The translations under genes were made by a program, and so were the position numbers. The notes below the pieces were generated by a model that was not told where the DNA came from, made no database searches, and saw nothing but the letters and a program-made list of their open reading frames with translations. From Cryptomeria japonica (lineage: Eukaryota; Streptophyta; Pinopsida; Cupressales; Cupressaceae): DNA of 64,000 bases. This document shows, in pieces, positions 36,291 to 48,328 of this stretch. Location of the stretch: contig NC_081409.1 of NCBI RefSeq assembly GCF_030272615.1, forward strand, positions 473,118,573 through 473,182,572, in the 5' to 3' direction. Every line of letters begins with the position of its first letter. The stretch's first letter is position 1.

Positions 36291-37133
36291 CCATGTATTG
36301 TTCTTCTTAATCTAGTCAAGCTCCTCCTCCATAGCTTTAATCTAGTGATCATCTCCAAATTCTTCCTTAGCAGTTATAGGCTCAATAGTGGAGATAATGC
36401 AAGAATTCTATCTAATTATTCTTCTAGTTAATTCTCCAACATCTTTATCTCCAATAATCTGGTTAGGATTATGATTGAGTCTCACATACCTTGGAATGAC
36501 ATGGTCATTATCTTCAGGTTCTTCTTCCTCACTATCATCATTTTCTTCTGAATCTACTAGTTCCGATTGAACTGGTACTACAACATTCACTTCACTAGCT
36601 TCTGGCTTCACCGGTTCTGGTTCCAAAATCAGAATGCAAGGTTCATCTTCCTTCTTTTCCTTACTAGTTTCTCTTGAAACTTCAAGACACTCATCCACTC
36701 GGACATAAGCACTTTCAATGATTCTATATGTCTGATTGTTGTAACATTTATAGGCCTTACTCTTGGTGGAGTAACCAAGAAATATGCCTTCATCACTTTT
36801 AGCCTCAAACTTACTAACATAGTCACCTCTCTTGATAAAACATTTACTGCCAAAAATATTAAAATAACTGACATTAGGTAATCTACCATACCATTATTCA
36901 TAAGGATTTTTATCCTTACCTCTCTTTACTAATATTTGGTTCATAGTGTAGACAGTTGTACTGACAGCTTCTCTCCATAAATTTTTTGCTACTCCTCCTT
37001 GTATAAGCATTGTTCTAGCAACTTCAACAACTAATCAGTTTTTTCTCTCTATAATACCATTTTGTTGTGGTGTCCTCGGTGGAGAAAGTTGCCTCTTAAT
37101 TTCTTTGTCTTCTCAATATCTAGTGAATTCCTC

Positions 37134-37945
37134 TTAAGTAAATTCACCTCCTTGATCAGTCCTCAGACACTTTATCTTTTTACCACTTTCCTTTTCAGTT
37201 AAGGCCCTCAATGCCTTGAACTTACTAAAGGCTTTTGTTTTATCCTTCAAGAATGTGACCCACATCATTCTTGAGAAATCATCAGTAAAGATCATAAAAT
37301 ATCCATCACTTTGAATACTTTTAGTCCTTATTTGTCCACAGAGATCTATATGAACCAAATCTAACAAATGTTCTGCTGAGAAGGATTTTCTCTTAAAAGC
37401 TGAGGATGTCATCTTTCCTAACTAACATTCCTTGCATAGAGTATTCACTTGTTTGTCCAACTGAGGCACACCTCTTACTGACTTGCACTTATTGACCTTA
37501 ACAATATTATCAAAATTTATATGACAAAATCTTCGATGCTAAAGCCAACTATCGTCTACTTTAGAAATTAAACAGTTGTTGACTTTAGGATTCAGGTGAA
37601 ATAGGTTACCTTTTGTCTACTTGCTGGTTGAAATTAGTTCACCTTTTCTCCCATAGATTTTCCACATTCCATTCTTGAATTCCAATGGATAGCCTTTGCC
37701 ATTGAGTTGAGCTACACTTAAAATATTGTGCTTTAATCCTTCAACCCAGTAGACATCATCTACACTACTCTTTCCATTAAGAGAAATGGTTCCCTTTCTT
37801 TTTACCATGCAGGGTGAGTCATTTTCAAATCTCACAACTCCTCCATCAAGTTCCTTCAAAGTAAGAAATTTTCTCCAGTTACCGGTCATGTGGTGTGAAC
37901 AACCACAATCTATGATCCAATCATCATAACTATCCATGTGAGAAA
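37134..37945 (-). pseudogene. Element III protease and integrase N-terminal half
   Basis: Protease: DDWIIDCGCSHHMTGNW at about 37935-37880; the catalytic triad reads DCG instead of DSG. GAG-pre-integrase: VYWVEGLKHNILSVAQLNGK. Integrase core (37412-37134): LLDLVHIDLCGQIRTKSIQ, FTDDFSRMMWVTFLKDK and CLRTDQGGEFT. Both catalytic Asp are kept here, unlike copia A. Stops separate the blocks. Confidence 0.9.
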
Positions 37946-38952
37946 CTAATGGCTTCTAATCAGATCACTCCTCTTTAATGGCACAAAGACAATGTCTTCA
38001 TTAGCATCTCCATTAGATTCCTCATCAGTGATACCACCATCAACTGCAATAAGACAATCTCTTTTGCCTTTTCCTTGGCACTTCTTGTACTTCTCACACT
38101 TATTCTCATTGTCACCATTAGGACAGTTAGCTACAATGTGTCCAATCTTGTTACATGCAAAACATTTCAAAGGTAATTTACCTGTGTACTTACTGGTACC
38201 TCTGGGTAAATGCTTGGCCAATAATGCTTTAAGTTTGATCAGACTGTCTTCATCATCAACTTCTCTACTAGATCTAGACTCATAACTGTGACTAACATCT
38301 CTTCTTTTCCTCATAGGTGGGTTAGAAACTGAATCTCTAAATGCGTATTCAGATTTCTAAGCACTACCATCATAACCATTTAATTCAAATGCAGTAAGTT
38401 TACCAATGATGGAGTCAAGAGTTACCTTAGTTTTATCAATAGACCTTAGCTCCTAAATGGCTGCAACTTGGATAGTGTAGACTGGTAGAAGGGTTCTCAA
38501 CACCTTACTAACCACTTTGGCATCCTCCACTTTACCACTAGAACTCTTGATCTCACCATCTCCTTGATCCTCTGACCATACTATTGAATATTCTCACCTT
38601 CAGCCATCTGCATGTCATGAAATTTACCTCTCAGACTCTCTTGTTTGGCAATCTTCACATGCTCATCATCGCTATATATTTCCTCAAGTTTCTTCCACAC
38701 CTCATAAGAATTCTCCAGACCATGGACATTAAAATACTCTGAATCAGACAAAGAACTGATAATGGCATCCAATGCTTGATTATTTTCTTGTTTCTCTTTC
38801 TTTTGATCATCATACATAGTTCCACTAGGTGCAACATATTGAGTAACAACATGTTCCTAGTAGTGACTTCCTATACTCTTTATATATATTTTCATTCTAT
38901 CACTCCATATTCTGTATTTTTCCCTATTAAACTTCAGACCTTCTTTCTTCAT
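37946..38952 (-). pseudogene. Element III gag with one zinc knuckle
   Basis: Capsid-type UBN2 region: KYRIWSDRMKIYI, then ALDAIISSLSDSEYFNVHGL, YEVWKKLEEIYSD and SLRGKFHDMQM (38817-38581). The nucleocapsid end has one intact knuckle, CFACNKIGHIVANC (about 38126-38168), then a basic tail. A stop near 38860 and frame changes near 38580 and 38320 break it. Confidence 0.88.
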
Positions 38953-39012
38953 CGTGTTCTTCAAGATCTTTACCTCAATCTGTTAGGCTTAGACACTAGA
39001 GGACCTGAAATC

Positions 39013-39023
39013 TCTTATACCAA
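39013..39023 (-). promoter_or_regulatory. Primer binding site of element III
   Basis: Minus strand TGGTATAAGAG, next to the 5' LTR. It differs from the consensus TGGTATCAGAG at one base. Confidence 0.8.
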
Positions 39024-39024
39024 T

Positions 39025-40428
39025 TGATGGTATGATGAATCAATAAGGATCTAGAAAACTACTGAGAGGGGGGGTGAATCAGTAGATAGAAAACTGACTA
39101 AAATTTCACGAAACTAAAAAAAAAACCTCTCAAGTCAAACTCAGAACTAACTGGTTCAAACACTGAACTACAAATTGCAATATCACTGTCAAGTATACCG
39201 GTTTGACTGGCATAACAGAATAAGCGTAAAACAACTCTGATACTCTCAAACCATTTAATCAAAACATCCAAATACTTTATTGACAAAAGTAAAATCACAT
39301 TTCAGATTATTGTCGGTCCTCTTATCATATCTAAGTGGATTTAGCAGTTAAGTAAATTAACCATATCAAAGATAACCACAAAAACATTCACCACTTGACA
39401 CAATGATTTTGACGTGGAAACCCAAATGGGAAAAACCACGGTGGGAATGAATACCCACAAGTATTCTGAACTCTTCTAAAGTTCGCCCTATTAGGAGCCA
39501 AGCCTGTTAAATCTTTACAAAATGTCCTGCTAAGAACAGATCCGGTTAGGGACCACCCGATTAAGGGATTGACTATAATGCCCTATTAGAAGAAATACCC
39601 TATTAGGAGTAACCTCGGTAGAGGATTTGAAATCCAAGCTAATGGATCACCTGGTTAGAGGATTTAGATAACACTAAGCCTGTTAGAGCTTACCGTGTTA
39701 AGGGATTTGATTGTTGTAATTGTTAGAGAACAACAAGGATTTGCTGATCTAGTGAATAGAACTACTCTACTTGAATAGATCCTTTTCATGCTCCTATCTA
39801 CCTTCGCACATACTACAGATACATCTCTTGGTTTGGCAACCAATCACTCTTACACTCAACCAAAATTGCCAACATTACAACAAAACAACTCATCGACCTT
39901 ATAAGCGAAACAATAGGTCGGTAACACATCACAAACCTAAGATCTCATAGAGATTACAAATAAATCAGTTCAAGTATGACCATTGGATTACATAGAAATA
40001 ATTACACATCATTTAAGACAACCTCGACCGCTCCTTGATCACCACTTCATCGATCCTTGTAACTCATCACGTGGTTTCCACTACGTGCAATGTACTCACT
40101 CATTCCTAAGATAAAACTATTATCTCAACACACCAAAAACCATTTGAAAAATATTTACATACAAAATGCATACGTGGCATAATAATTACCATTCATCATT
40201 TGATCATAAACCAATACAACTGATTCACCAAGCTCCATCAATTAGGGTTTGGCACATCAACAGGTAGGGTTACCGGTTGATCTCTCTACTTCTCAAGTAA
40301 TACTAGTTTCCTTCACTAGCTCACCTACCAATTGTAAAACAATATCATTACAACATCATTACCAGTTATAATTAACATCAATGACAACATAATAGTTCAT
40401 CAATGCAATCTTCATGCAAATACCAACA
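39025..40428 (-). repeat. Element III 5' LTR (1404 bp)
   Basis: See the 3' LTR. The C-rich motif, plus strand ACTGAGAGG...GAATCAGT, is at 39061-39083. Confidence 0.95.
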
Positions 40429-40433
40429 AAATG

Positions 40434-42484
40434 CATGAAATGAAGAATAGTTGTGTAGTGTAGTAAATTCTAACCCTTTAAAATTTTACACTTTATTTAG
40501 GCTCTTGCTTTAGTGTTCCTTCTTGTAGGTCATTTAAAGAATATTTAGGAATTATCCTATCTTACTATTGTCATATGCTAATATTGAGTCTAAATCCTAT
40601 ATCTTTAGTGAATGGAAACATGCAACCACGTATTTGCAATTTCCACATAACCCAGAAGAGAAATCTATGCAACCAAGTATTTGAAGTTGAAATGTAAGAG
40701 AATACAAAAAATATCCATGAAAAGATGACACAATATATACCCTAGGAAAACCATCAGGAGGGAATAAACCATCCTTTAAAAGCATTCATATTAACTGTAT
40801 TATTAAACAATAAATATTACAATACATCCTCATGGCCTCCATGAACACCTCTAAATATCAAGCCTCTCCAATGCATCCTCCATGTGTGTAAGCATGAATC
40901 CACACATCCCATATCATAATTTACATATACACTCTTCAGAATAAGAGTAAAAACCACAACTAGTTAGGCTTAGACAACTACCCTTGTGTTTTATAAAAAC
41001 AAAATCACACAAAACCACTAAGTGGTATTAGATAAAATCGTGTGACTAATACCATGAGTTAAAAACTATTGACCCCTTATAGAATATTTGGTACTAAGTT
41101 TTCAGTTTATTAATGTTTCCCCAATATTAAATTAAATAAATTTTACCAATGAAAGAAGCCACATTGAACATATTTCCCAATGTTACATACAACACATAAA
41201 GTATCCCCAAGAATGTTAACTCCTAGGGATGCACATACTTCTAGGTTCCCCTAGCTGCACTAGATAGTTAAAAATAAATCAAATATTATAACTATTATGC
41301 AAGGTGTACAAAACCTAATTCCTAACATTATCCCACTTGTTGTATACATTACAAGAGGTAACAAGTAGCCTCAAACATGAACAAGAGGATAATCACTATA
41401 GCCACATATACCATAAATGAATCTAGGTGCTTTGTATGCTACATCAAGATACTTGTAATAGGAAAAAAGGTGACCACCATCTCAAGAATAAATTCTCTCA
41501 TCCTCCATCATGCCAATGCATAAATATTATAATCCATCCATATATAAGCCACACCATATATCACAAAGAAACATAAGTCTTGCCTAAATTGATATCCAAA
41601 AAACACACTTAATCAAAAGGCATCAATTTGCATGAGTAGTTGTTGAGATACAGTGTCCTTAGCTAAAATAAAACCCAAAAAATGTGCTCAAACACCAAAC
41701 TCCATACCTCAAAATTATACAAAACATAGTAAACTCATTGCATAAACATATGCAACCCATAAGCCATAATAACAAGGTCCATGTGCAAGTTTGTCAAAGA
41801 GTAGCATACACGTCCAGGAACTCCCATTGCATGGGCAATACAAATCTAAAAATGACCAAGGCATATCAAGTATATCAATAACATCACACAAAAGATATAA
41901 CCAATATCACATAGTACCAAGGAATATCAATAATGATATGCAACACTTGTAAATACAACTCTTATCATAAGTCTCCAATGCTCTCCCATGTTCTCCACAC
42001 CCAACAAAGGAACCTCCATTTCATCACCAAAATACAAGTGAAATACATGACCAAAAGCTAGTGATCACTATAGATCCAACCAATATGTCAAAACCAATGT
42101 AATGTGACTCCAAACATCCAACAAGATAACCAAGACTAAAGATAAAAACTAAAAATCCTAATCATGTAGCATGTCCTTCTACATACACCTCTAGGTGCAA
42201 AATTGTGTCAAGTATGATATCCTTTATAACACCCCAAGAGAAAATCCATAACAAGACCTATCTCATTAACTTTCATAGATCAAACACAAGACATGTATCA
42301 TTTAACCAACATAGATGTAAGCCTCTCTAATGAAGAAGATCAAGCTCAAAATAACCATTTTTGAAGAAGGAAATCAACCCATAAACCATCTCCAAAAGTC
42401 GACATTAATAAATGTCACCATAAATGAACCATAATACTTAAGGAGATAACCATGCTATACATCCCTCTAATTAATCCTCCAAAA
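40434..42484. other. AT-rich DNA with no recognisable gene
   Basis: Only short chance ORFs. 40434 onward continues the sequence interrupted by element III at 32684. I recognise no family in it. Confidence 0.45.
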
Positions 42485-42489
42485 CTAAC

Positions 42490-43580
42490 TATAGACACCT
42501 AAAAATGTCTCATTAATTCTACACTAATTATTTGTCTATTTAATTAAGTAATTCTTTAATTATTTGATTAAATTAAATATTTCTTCTAATCAGAACATTT
42601 AACATTTTTAATTATCGAATTCCTATCATTTCATCATTTAATCAATTAACCCTATCTCAATAATTAATTAAATATAAATTATTTAATTAATTAGGACATT
42701 TTCCTTAGTTAAATAATCTTTATTATTTAATTAATTCATTTTCCTATGACTAAATAATTTCATTTAAATTATTTAATTAATTAATTTAATTCTTCCAATC
42801 TCCAAATTCTAATTCCAAATAATTCCATCTAGTTTCATGTCATTTTACCCAAATTCCAATTTCACTTCATTTCAATTAATTTCATTTCTTCCAAATTCAT
42901 ATTTCATCAAATCTGAATTTCAAAATCTAATGAAAATGAAAATCAAATTCAATTTCAAAATCCTAAAACACATGCTAAATTTAGAACTAATTGATCAAAT
43001 CAGTTATCTAATTAGTTAACTTAGTTAACTCATCAATCACCCTTTTTAACTCTCAAACACCTTTTTTGACTGATCAATTAATCCACTTATCTCTCCAATC
43101 AATTCAGTCATCTGATTCATCAACCCAGTCAACTAGCTAGTCTATTCAGTCTACTAGTTAATCAATTTAGTTGACTCCTCAATCAATTCTGTTAATAGCT
43201 CAATCTAATGAGTTAACAAAACAATCAATTTCAGTTATCTTTCAATCAACACTTGAGTTCAAATTCTCACCTCCTTTGTGTTGAAAATCTATAAATTCAA
43301 CCTCTTTTCTCAATTCAAGCGAGAATCACAATCTTCAAAGTTATTATCCATCTTATGCATGAAATCAATGCAATACCTGAGAGCCACATACACCAACAAT
43401 AATGTAGAAGAACAATGGAAGCACAAGTGGAGAATAGGGAGTTTTAATTTAATTTAATCTTTCTATTTATATCATTTATTCATTGTATTATGTTTAAAAT
43501 CAGTTTAATTAGTTAAGGATTTTTTGATTCGTCCTTTCAGTCTTATTAGATTAGATTTCATGATTTCAAACATGAGAACA
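42490..43580 (+). repeat. Solo LTR X (1091 bp)
   Basis: Starts TATAGACACCTAAAAATG (TG changed to TA) and ends CATGAGAACA. Both sides have CTAAC (42485-42489 and 43581-43585), a perfect 5-bp target duplication, with no internal region, so it is a solo LTR. TATAAATT at 43290-43297 is a likely TATA box. It matches the reverse complement of 10622-11492 and shares its start and promoter text with LTRs V, VI and IV. Confidence 0.9.
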
Positions 43581-43773
43581 CTAACTATATGTCAATTGGT
43601 TTCTAAATCAACATATTCTAAATCCTAAAGGAATAGCCACTAACTTGTCAATAGACTTAGAATAGGATTTGGCCAACAAACAAGGTTCAGTCTCAGGACT
43701 GAGCACTTCTGCACTTTTGGCTCTCCAAGAACAAGGTGGGTAAAATTTACAATACCTAAGTAAGTAATTATAT

Positions 43774-44946
43774 TGAAGAGGTGGAAAACCTAAAGCCTAA
43801 TGGTTAGTGTATAAACCAAATAAAACACAAAATAATGCATTCAAATACACAAATAAACCATTATACCTTAGCTTCTACTCTTCCTCTGATTGAGCCTTCG
43901 ATGAAGTGTAATGCACCCAAATACTCCACTTGATTGGAATAGCTCCAAGATGGGATGTGGATTGCTCTCCACTACACAACAAGATTGGATAATGTTTGAT
44001 AGATGGATTTATTGGATGATAATGACTAAGTGTGGGATGATTTGGGCATTATGATGGTGTGATGGATGATTTTGATTCCTAAATGGACAACATAAGATTG
44101 GATGAGAGTGGATCAAGGGATGAAATGGACAACATAAGAATGTATGAAAAATGGATGATTTGTGAGGAGAGGAGACTCCAATTTATAGGTTGGAGGAGGC
44201 CAAAATGAAGGGCCAGGATTGATTTTGGGATGAAAGGTGAGATCGATTTGAGAGGGAGCACATGGATTGGGAGGACAAGATGTGGGATTCAAGAGGTATG
44301 CCATAAAGGAATTTCTTATCTCCACACCTCTCAAGGTACATGGGGAAGAGCTCCTAAGTACATTGGGAAGAGAAAAAAGAATATAAAATTCCTTAGGGGA
44401 AGGAAGGAGGAATTAAAAATTCTAAAATAAGAGGATGTGGGAAGAATAAATGGATAAAGGAATTAAAAATTCCTTGGGAAGAGGATGCATGGGGAGATTC
44501 AAATAATTTGAATTTCTTTGAAAGGATAAAGGTGATTAGGGATGTGAAAATGATTAAGGAGATTTATTAGGTGGCTTAATGAGTGATTAGAGAAAATTAG
44601 GAGGATGTGACATGAGGAGAGAGAATGAGTGGAGGAATATGAAATTGGAGAATAATGATAAGTATTTTTAAGGAAGAATTAAGAAGTTATTTGTAGGAAT
44701 CACTTTAGTGAGGTCAATTAATTAAAATAAATTAACTAAGTGGGTTTTAGAATAAATAATGGTTGAGGTGACATTAGAAGAATGGGGAAATAATTAATTT
44801 ATTGATAAATTAATTATTGGACTATACTGATAAAATTTATTAAATTTGATTAAATTAACCTAAAGAAGAACACAATTAAGCTAGCTAATTATGTTGACAG
44901 GATTAAACTAATTAAATATTAATTTAATTAATTTCAGGTGTCTACA
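43774..44946 (-). repeat. Element IV 3' LTR (1173 bp)
   Basis: Near-identical order to 51160-52324. The probable TATA box on the minus strand is TATAAATT at 44180-44187. Confidence 0.92.
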
Positions 44947-44962
44947 TTTTTCCCCTCTTTGA
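44947..44962 (-). promoter_or_regulatory. Polypurine tract of element IV
   Basis: Minus strand CAAAGAGGGGAAAAA directly before TGTAGACACC. Confidence 0.8.
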
Positions 44963-46749
44963 TATAGCATCATGAAGTGATGTTATATCAAAGAATAATA
45001 AAAAAATAGTAGATGGAAAGAATAAGGACTAGTAGCATGATGCCCCATTCATAGGTGAAATGAGGAAGGATGACGAGGAGGTAGTGGTATGCCCTCTCGA
45101 GAGGACATGCAGATTATAAGAACATGGGTGTGCTCTCAAAATGGATAGGAGGATTAGATAATGAAAAAAATGAAGATGATTAAGGGGGAGTGAATGAATA
45201 AATTGGAGTCTCCAAGATAAATGAGTGAAATGGGATGAATGAATGAAATGGAGTGGATGAGATTTCTTGTTGAGTATATGTGGAGAGCAAACCTAGTTTT
45301 AATATTGCCATAGATTATCCACATTGCTAATTATAGGAATCAAGATGTTTTGAATATCTGAGGCACAAACTAGACTCTCAAACAATAGGTATCTCTATGT
45401 ACACAGGTTTGCAAACATCAATGATGATGTAAATGTGAGACTGTAGAATTGTACAAGAGAAACTATCAAACATGCCATACCACAAAAACAATGCCCCAAT
45501 ATACACTAACCAAGACATGCTGAGATATAGGATGATCGGGGCAGCCCTGAATAGGTACAGTCCTGGGACACAAGATAAAAATCAAAGTGAAAAGATCAAT
45601 CATGACATCTCTTGCCAAGAGTGGGACATGGATTTGGTTAGGCTACTAGAAATGGGAAGGATACATGTCGATGGGCAGGAAGATGGATTTGGATAAACTA
45701 CCAGACATGGGAAGGATGCATCTTGATGGGAAAGGTATGGGTAGATTGATAGATGCAAGAGACAAGATGGTGTGTAGGATCTCTAGGTGAGAGGATTGAT
45801 TCTTGGATTTGATTAACATGGTATGGATGGGTGTTTGGATTACATGTGAGTCAGCATAAGCTTAGATAGATGGGAAAAGCTCAATGTGATGGGGGTCATA
45901 AATGGATTGGATAAAATGGGAGGGGGATAAATGATTGAATAATATTGGTGGGATGGGAAATATGATGGGATTGGTTTGTGGATATAGGATAAATGTATGG
46001 GGACCAATGACAAGATCAAGACCAAAGGTAGGAATGAGGGATGAATTTGGATAAGATGAGGGATATGAGATGGAGGATATGGATAGGATAGTCAAGACCA
46101 AAGATAGGAAAGGAGGACAAACTCAGATAGGATGTGGGTAGAGGATAATGGATATGGATAATGCAGATGGTAGGATAACATGGATGAAGCTTTCCCCCAA
46201 GTGTAGAGTGCAAGAAGATGGGGGAGCTACACATGATGCTTGTTTCAGGCATCTAGTTCCTTGGATAGTATATATGCTATAATAGACCGAGAAAGGATAA
46301 GATATGTGAGATGAATTGGGATTGAATTGGTAAAAGCACTGGGATGGGAGACATGGATAGGTGGAAGTTGGATAATTATGAGGGATGTATGAGCTAGATG
46401 TGGATGATTGATAGGGTGATCCATGAACTTCCATGAGCATTTCTCATACCAATATTTGAAGTTTGGATGTGAATTTGGGTAGCCATGTGACCTCAAAATA
46501 CTAAGAATGGGGAGGATAATTTGGGATTGGATAGACTTGATTGAAAAAAAAAGTAATGATGTTTGATGAAGATGAGGACTAGGACTTAACAACTTTAGAT
46601 TGGATTGATGGATTGATTTGATTTGGTTTTATTTGCTTGGATCGAGTTGAATTTGATTAGATTGGATTTGGTCCTTGGGTTAGGACAAGATTGATTTGGA
46701 TTAAAATGAAACATTAGCCCTTGGATTAGGACTTAAGTGAGGCATGAAA
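44963..46749 (-). other. Element IV 3' region, strand-biased low-complexity sequence
   Basis: Strongly G/A-rich on the plus strand (many GGATGG/GGATAG words). The minus strand is therefore rich in Pro, Ser, His and Ile codons, but no conserved domain is seen. Minus strand at about 46230-46170 carries CTTCTTGCA...ACACTTGGGGG, which also occurs in element VI at 60815-60842. Confidence 0.55.
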
Positions 46750-47412
46750 GGATCCAAATGATTAAGCCTTCTTCTACTTAGGTTGGACTTGCATGCCTAA
46801 GAAAAATAGGGCAAAAGGATCCAAATGATTAAGCCTTCTTCTACTTAGGGTGGACTTACGTGCCTAAGAAAAATAGGGCAAAGGATCCAAATGATTAAGC
46901 CTTCTTCTACTTAGGGTGGACTTACGTGCCTAATCAAAATAGGGAAAAAGGATCCAAATGATTAAGCCTTCTTCTACTTAGGGTGGACCTATGTGCCTAA
47001 GCAAAATAGGGTGAAGGATCCAAATGATTAAGCCTTCTTCTACTTAGGGTGGACTTGCATTCCTAAGCAAAATAGGGTGAAGGATCCAAATGATTAAGCC
47101 TTCTTCTACTTAGGGTGGACTTGCATGCCTAAGAAAAATAGGATGAAGGATCCAAATGATTAAGCCTTCTTCTACTTAGGGTGGACTTGCATGCCTAAGC
47201 AAAATAAGGTGAAGGATCCAAATGAATAAGCCTTCTTCTACTTAGGGTGGACTTGCATGCCTAAGAAAAATAGGGTGAAGGATCCTAATGATTAAGCCTT
47301 CTTCTACCTAGGGCGGACTTGTGTGCCTAATCAGACTAGGGCAAAGGATCCAAATGATTAAGCCTTCTTCTTCTTAGAGCGGACTTATGTGCCTAAGAAA
47401 AAAGGAGAAAAG
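46750..47412. repeat. Tandem array, ten units of 66-67 bp
   Basis: Units begin at GGATCC positions 46750, 46817, 46883, 46950, 47016, 47082, 47148, 47214, 47280 and 47346. Each reads GGATCCAAATGATTAAGCCT, then TTCTTCTACTTAGGG, GGACTT, and TGCCTAA near its end. The central units are exactly 66 bp and most alike; the first and last are more diverged. All three plus frames, and the minus frames I read, contain stops, so it is not a coding repeat. It lies in the 3' part of element IV. Confidence 0.96.
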
Positions 47413-48328
47413 GATTTAGGGTTTCGATCAATCCAAATGATTAAGAAAAGGTACTTGGGGGAGATTATTTCCCAAGCACAAAAAGACAATTGATGATATC
47501 TTGCCTAAATCAAACTTTCACAAAGTGTTGACTCTGGATTAGGATTGATGATTCATGATTGTATTAAAGGAATATTGATTAATTGATTGGGATTTTTGGA
47601 GATTTGATTAGGTTGATGTGCTAAGTCCTCAAAGGTGAGAAGAAAATGATTATGGATTGATGGAAGGAAGAAGAAGGGGAAGGCTACCCGGGAATGGATT
47701 GATCATTGTTTCGATGGATGAAAACTGATTGGGAGGTTTAGCTCATGGAGATGAAATAGAGGTTTGATAGTGACAAAGTGGAGATTGAAGGGTTTGGTTA
47801 AATGTTTGGTCAAATTTGGGAATGTTTCAGATGTTATCTACTCTTGGCAAGAGAAATCAAACAATAATAAGAACATTGGCCAAAGAAACACTTTATGACA
47901 AGCGTGAAAGTGAAGGAGACCTAGATTAGCCCAAACAAAATTTCATTGGTTTTGTACAAGATGAAGACATGCATTAGACATACAACTTAGGTTGGAAGAT
48001 GAAAATAGGCCTCTTGCACAAGCGATACCTCAAACAAGAAAACAATTAGAGATCTTGGTAGCACTGGCTCCCCCTTACAACACACTCACTTCTCGAGCAT
48101 ACCATATTCTCTTACCCCAAAAATCCAAGGATCTATTATATGGCGAATTCATGTCTCATCTTGAGTGGGTACATTAGAGGTAACTTTGGGGTACAATCTG
48201 TATCCCTTGCACCATGAATGTAGGATTTTGGGATACTAAAAAAGGTTCTTAGTGTAATTTTGAGGGATTACCCATCCAACTATGGATTCTTGAATCAAGC
48301 CACTTAAGGCTCTAATTGAGATTATTGG
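47413..48328. other. Element IV internal DNA, no gene seen
   Basis: No conserved coding signal. It ends at the target site of solo LTR V. Confidence 0.5.

Larger units (their letters stand above)
34437..38952 (-). pseudogene. Element III gag-pol polyprotein, broken
   Basis: The start ATG at 38952 gives MKKEGLKFNREKYRIW, a typical copia gag beginning. The last stop, TAA, is at 34437-34439 after a DIFTKPL-type tail and a final GVVPL stretch. Frames change at least in gag (twice), at the duplicated reverse transcriptase and after it. Domains are listed separately. The linker 36408-36698 is Glu/Asp-rich with RYVRLNHNPNQIIGDKDVGE, the segment usually found between integrase and reverse transcriptase. 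Confidence 0.93.
32690..40428 (-). mobile_element. Element III: full-length Ty1/copia retrotransposon
   Basis: LTRs at 32690-34094 and 39025-40428 begin TGATGG and end CCAACA (plus strand). Flanks are GAATG (32685-32689) and AAATG (40429-40433), an imperfect 5-bp target duplication. Minus-strand order: 5' LTR, primer site, gag (UBN2 and one CCHC knuckle), protease, integrase, reverse transcriptase (partly duplicated), RNase H, purine tract, 3' LTR. It is dead, with frameshifts in gag, several stops, a 436-bp tandem duplication and changed active-site residues. Confidence 0.95.

Noticed and set aside
46123-46592. Overlapping minus-strand frames of 105 and 115 residues
   Set aside because: Both are open in the same region in different frames, as expected for a stop-poor strand; no conserved domain.
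46750-47412. CRISPR-like array
   Set aside because: Units are head-to-tail over their full 66 bp with no unique spacers, and the context is a plant retrotransposon.
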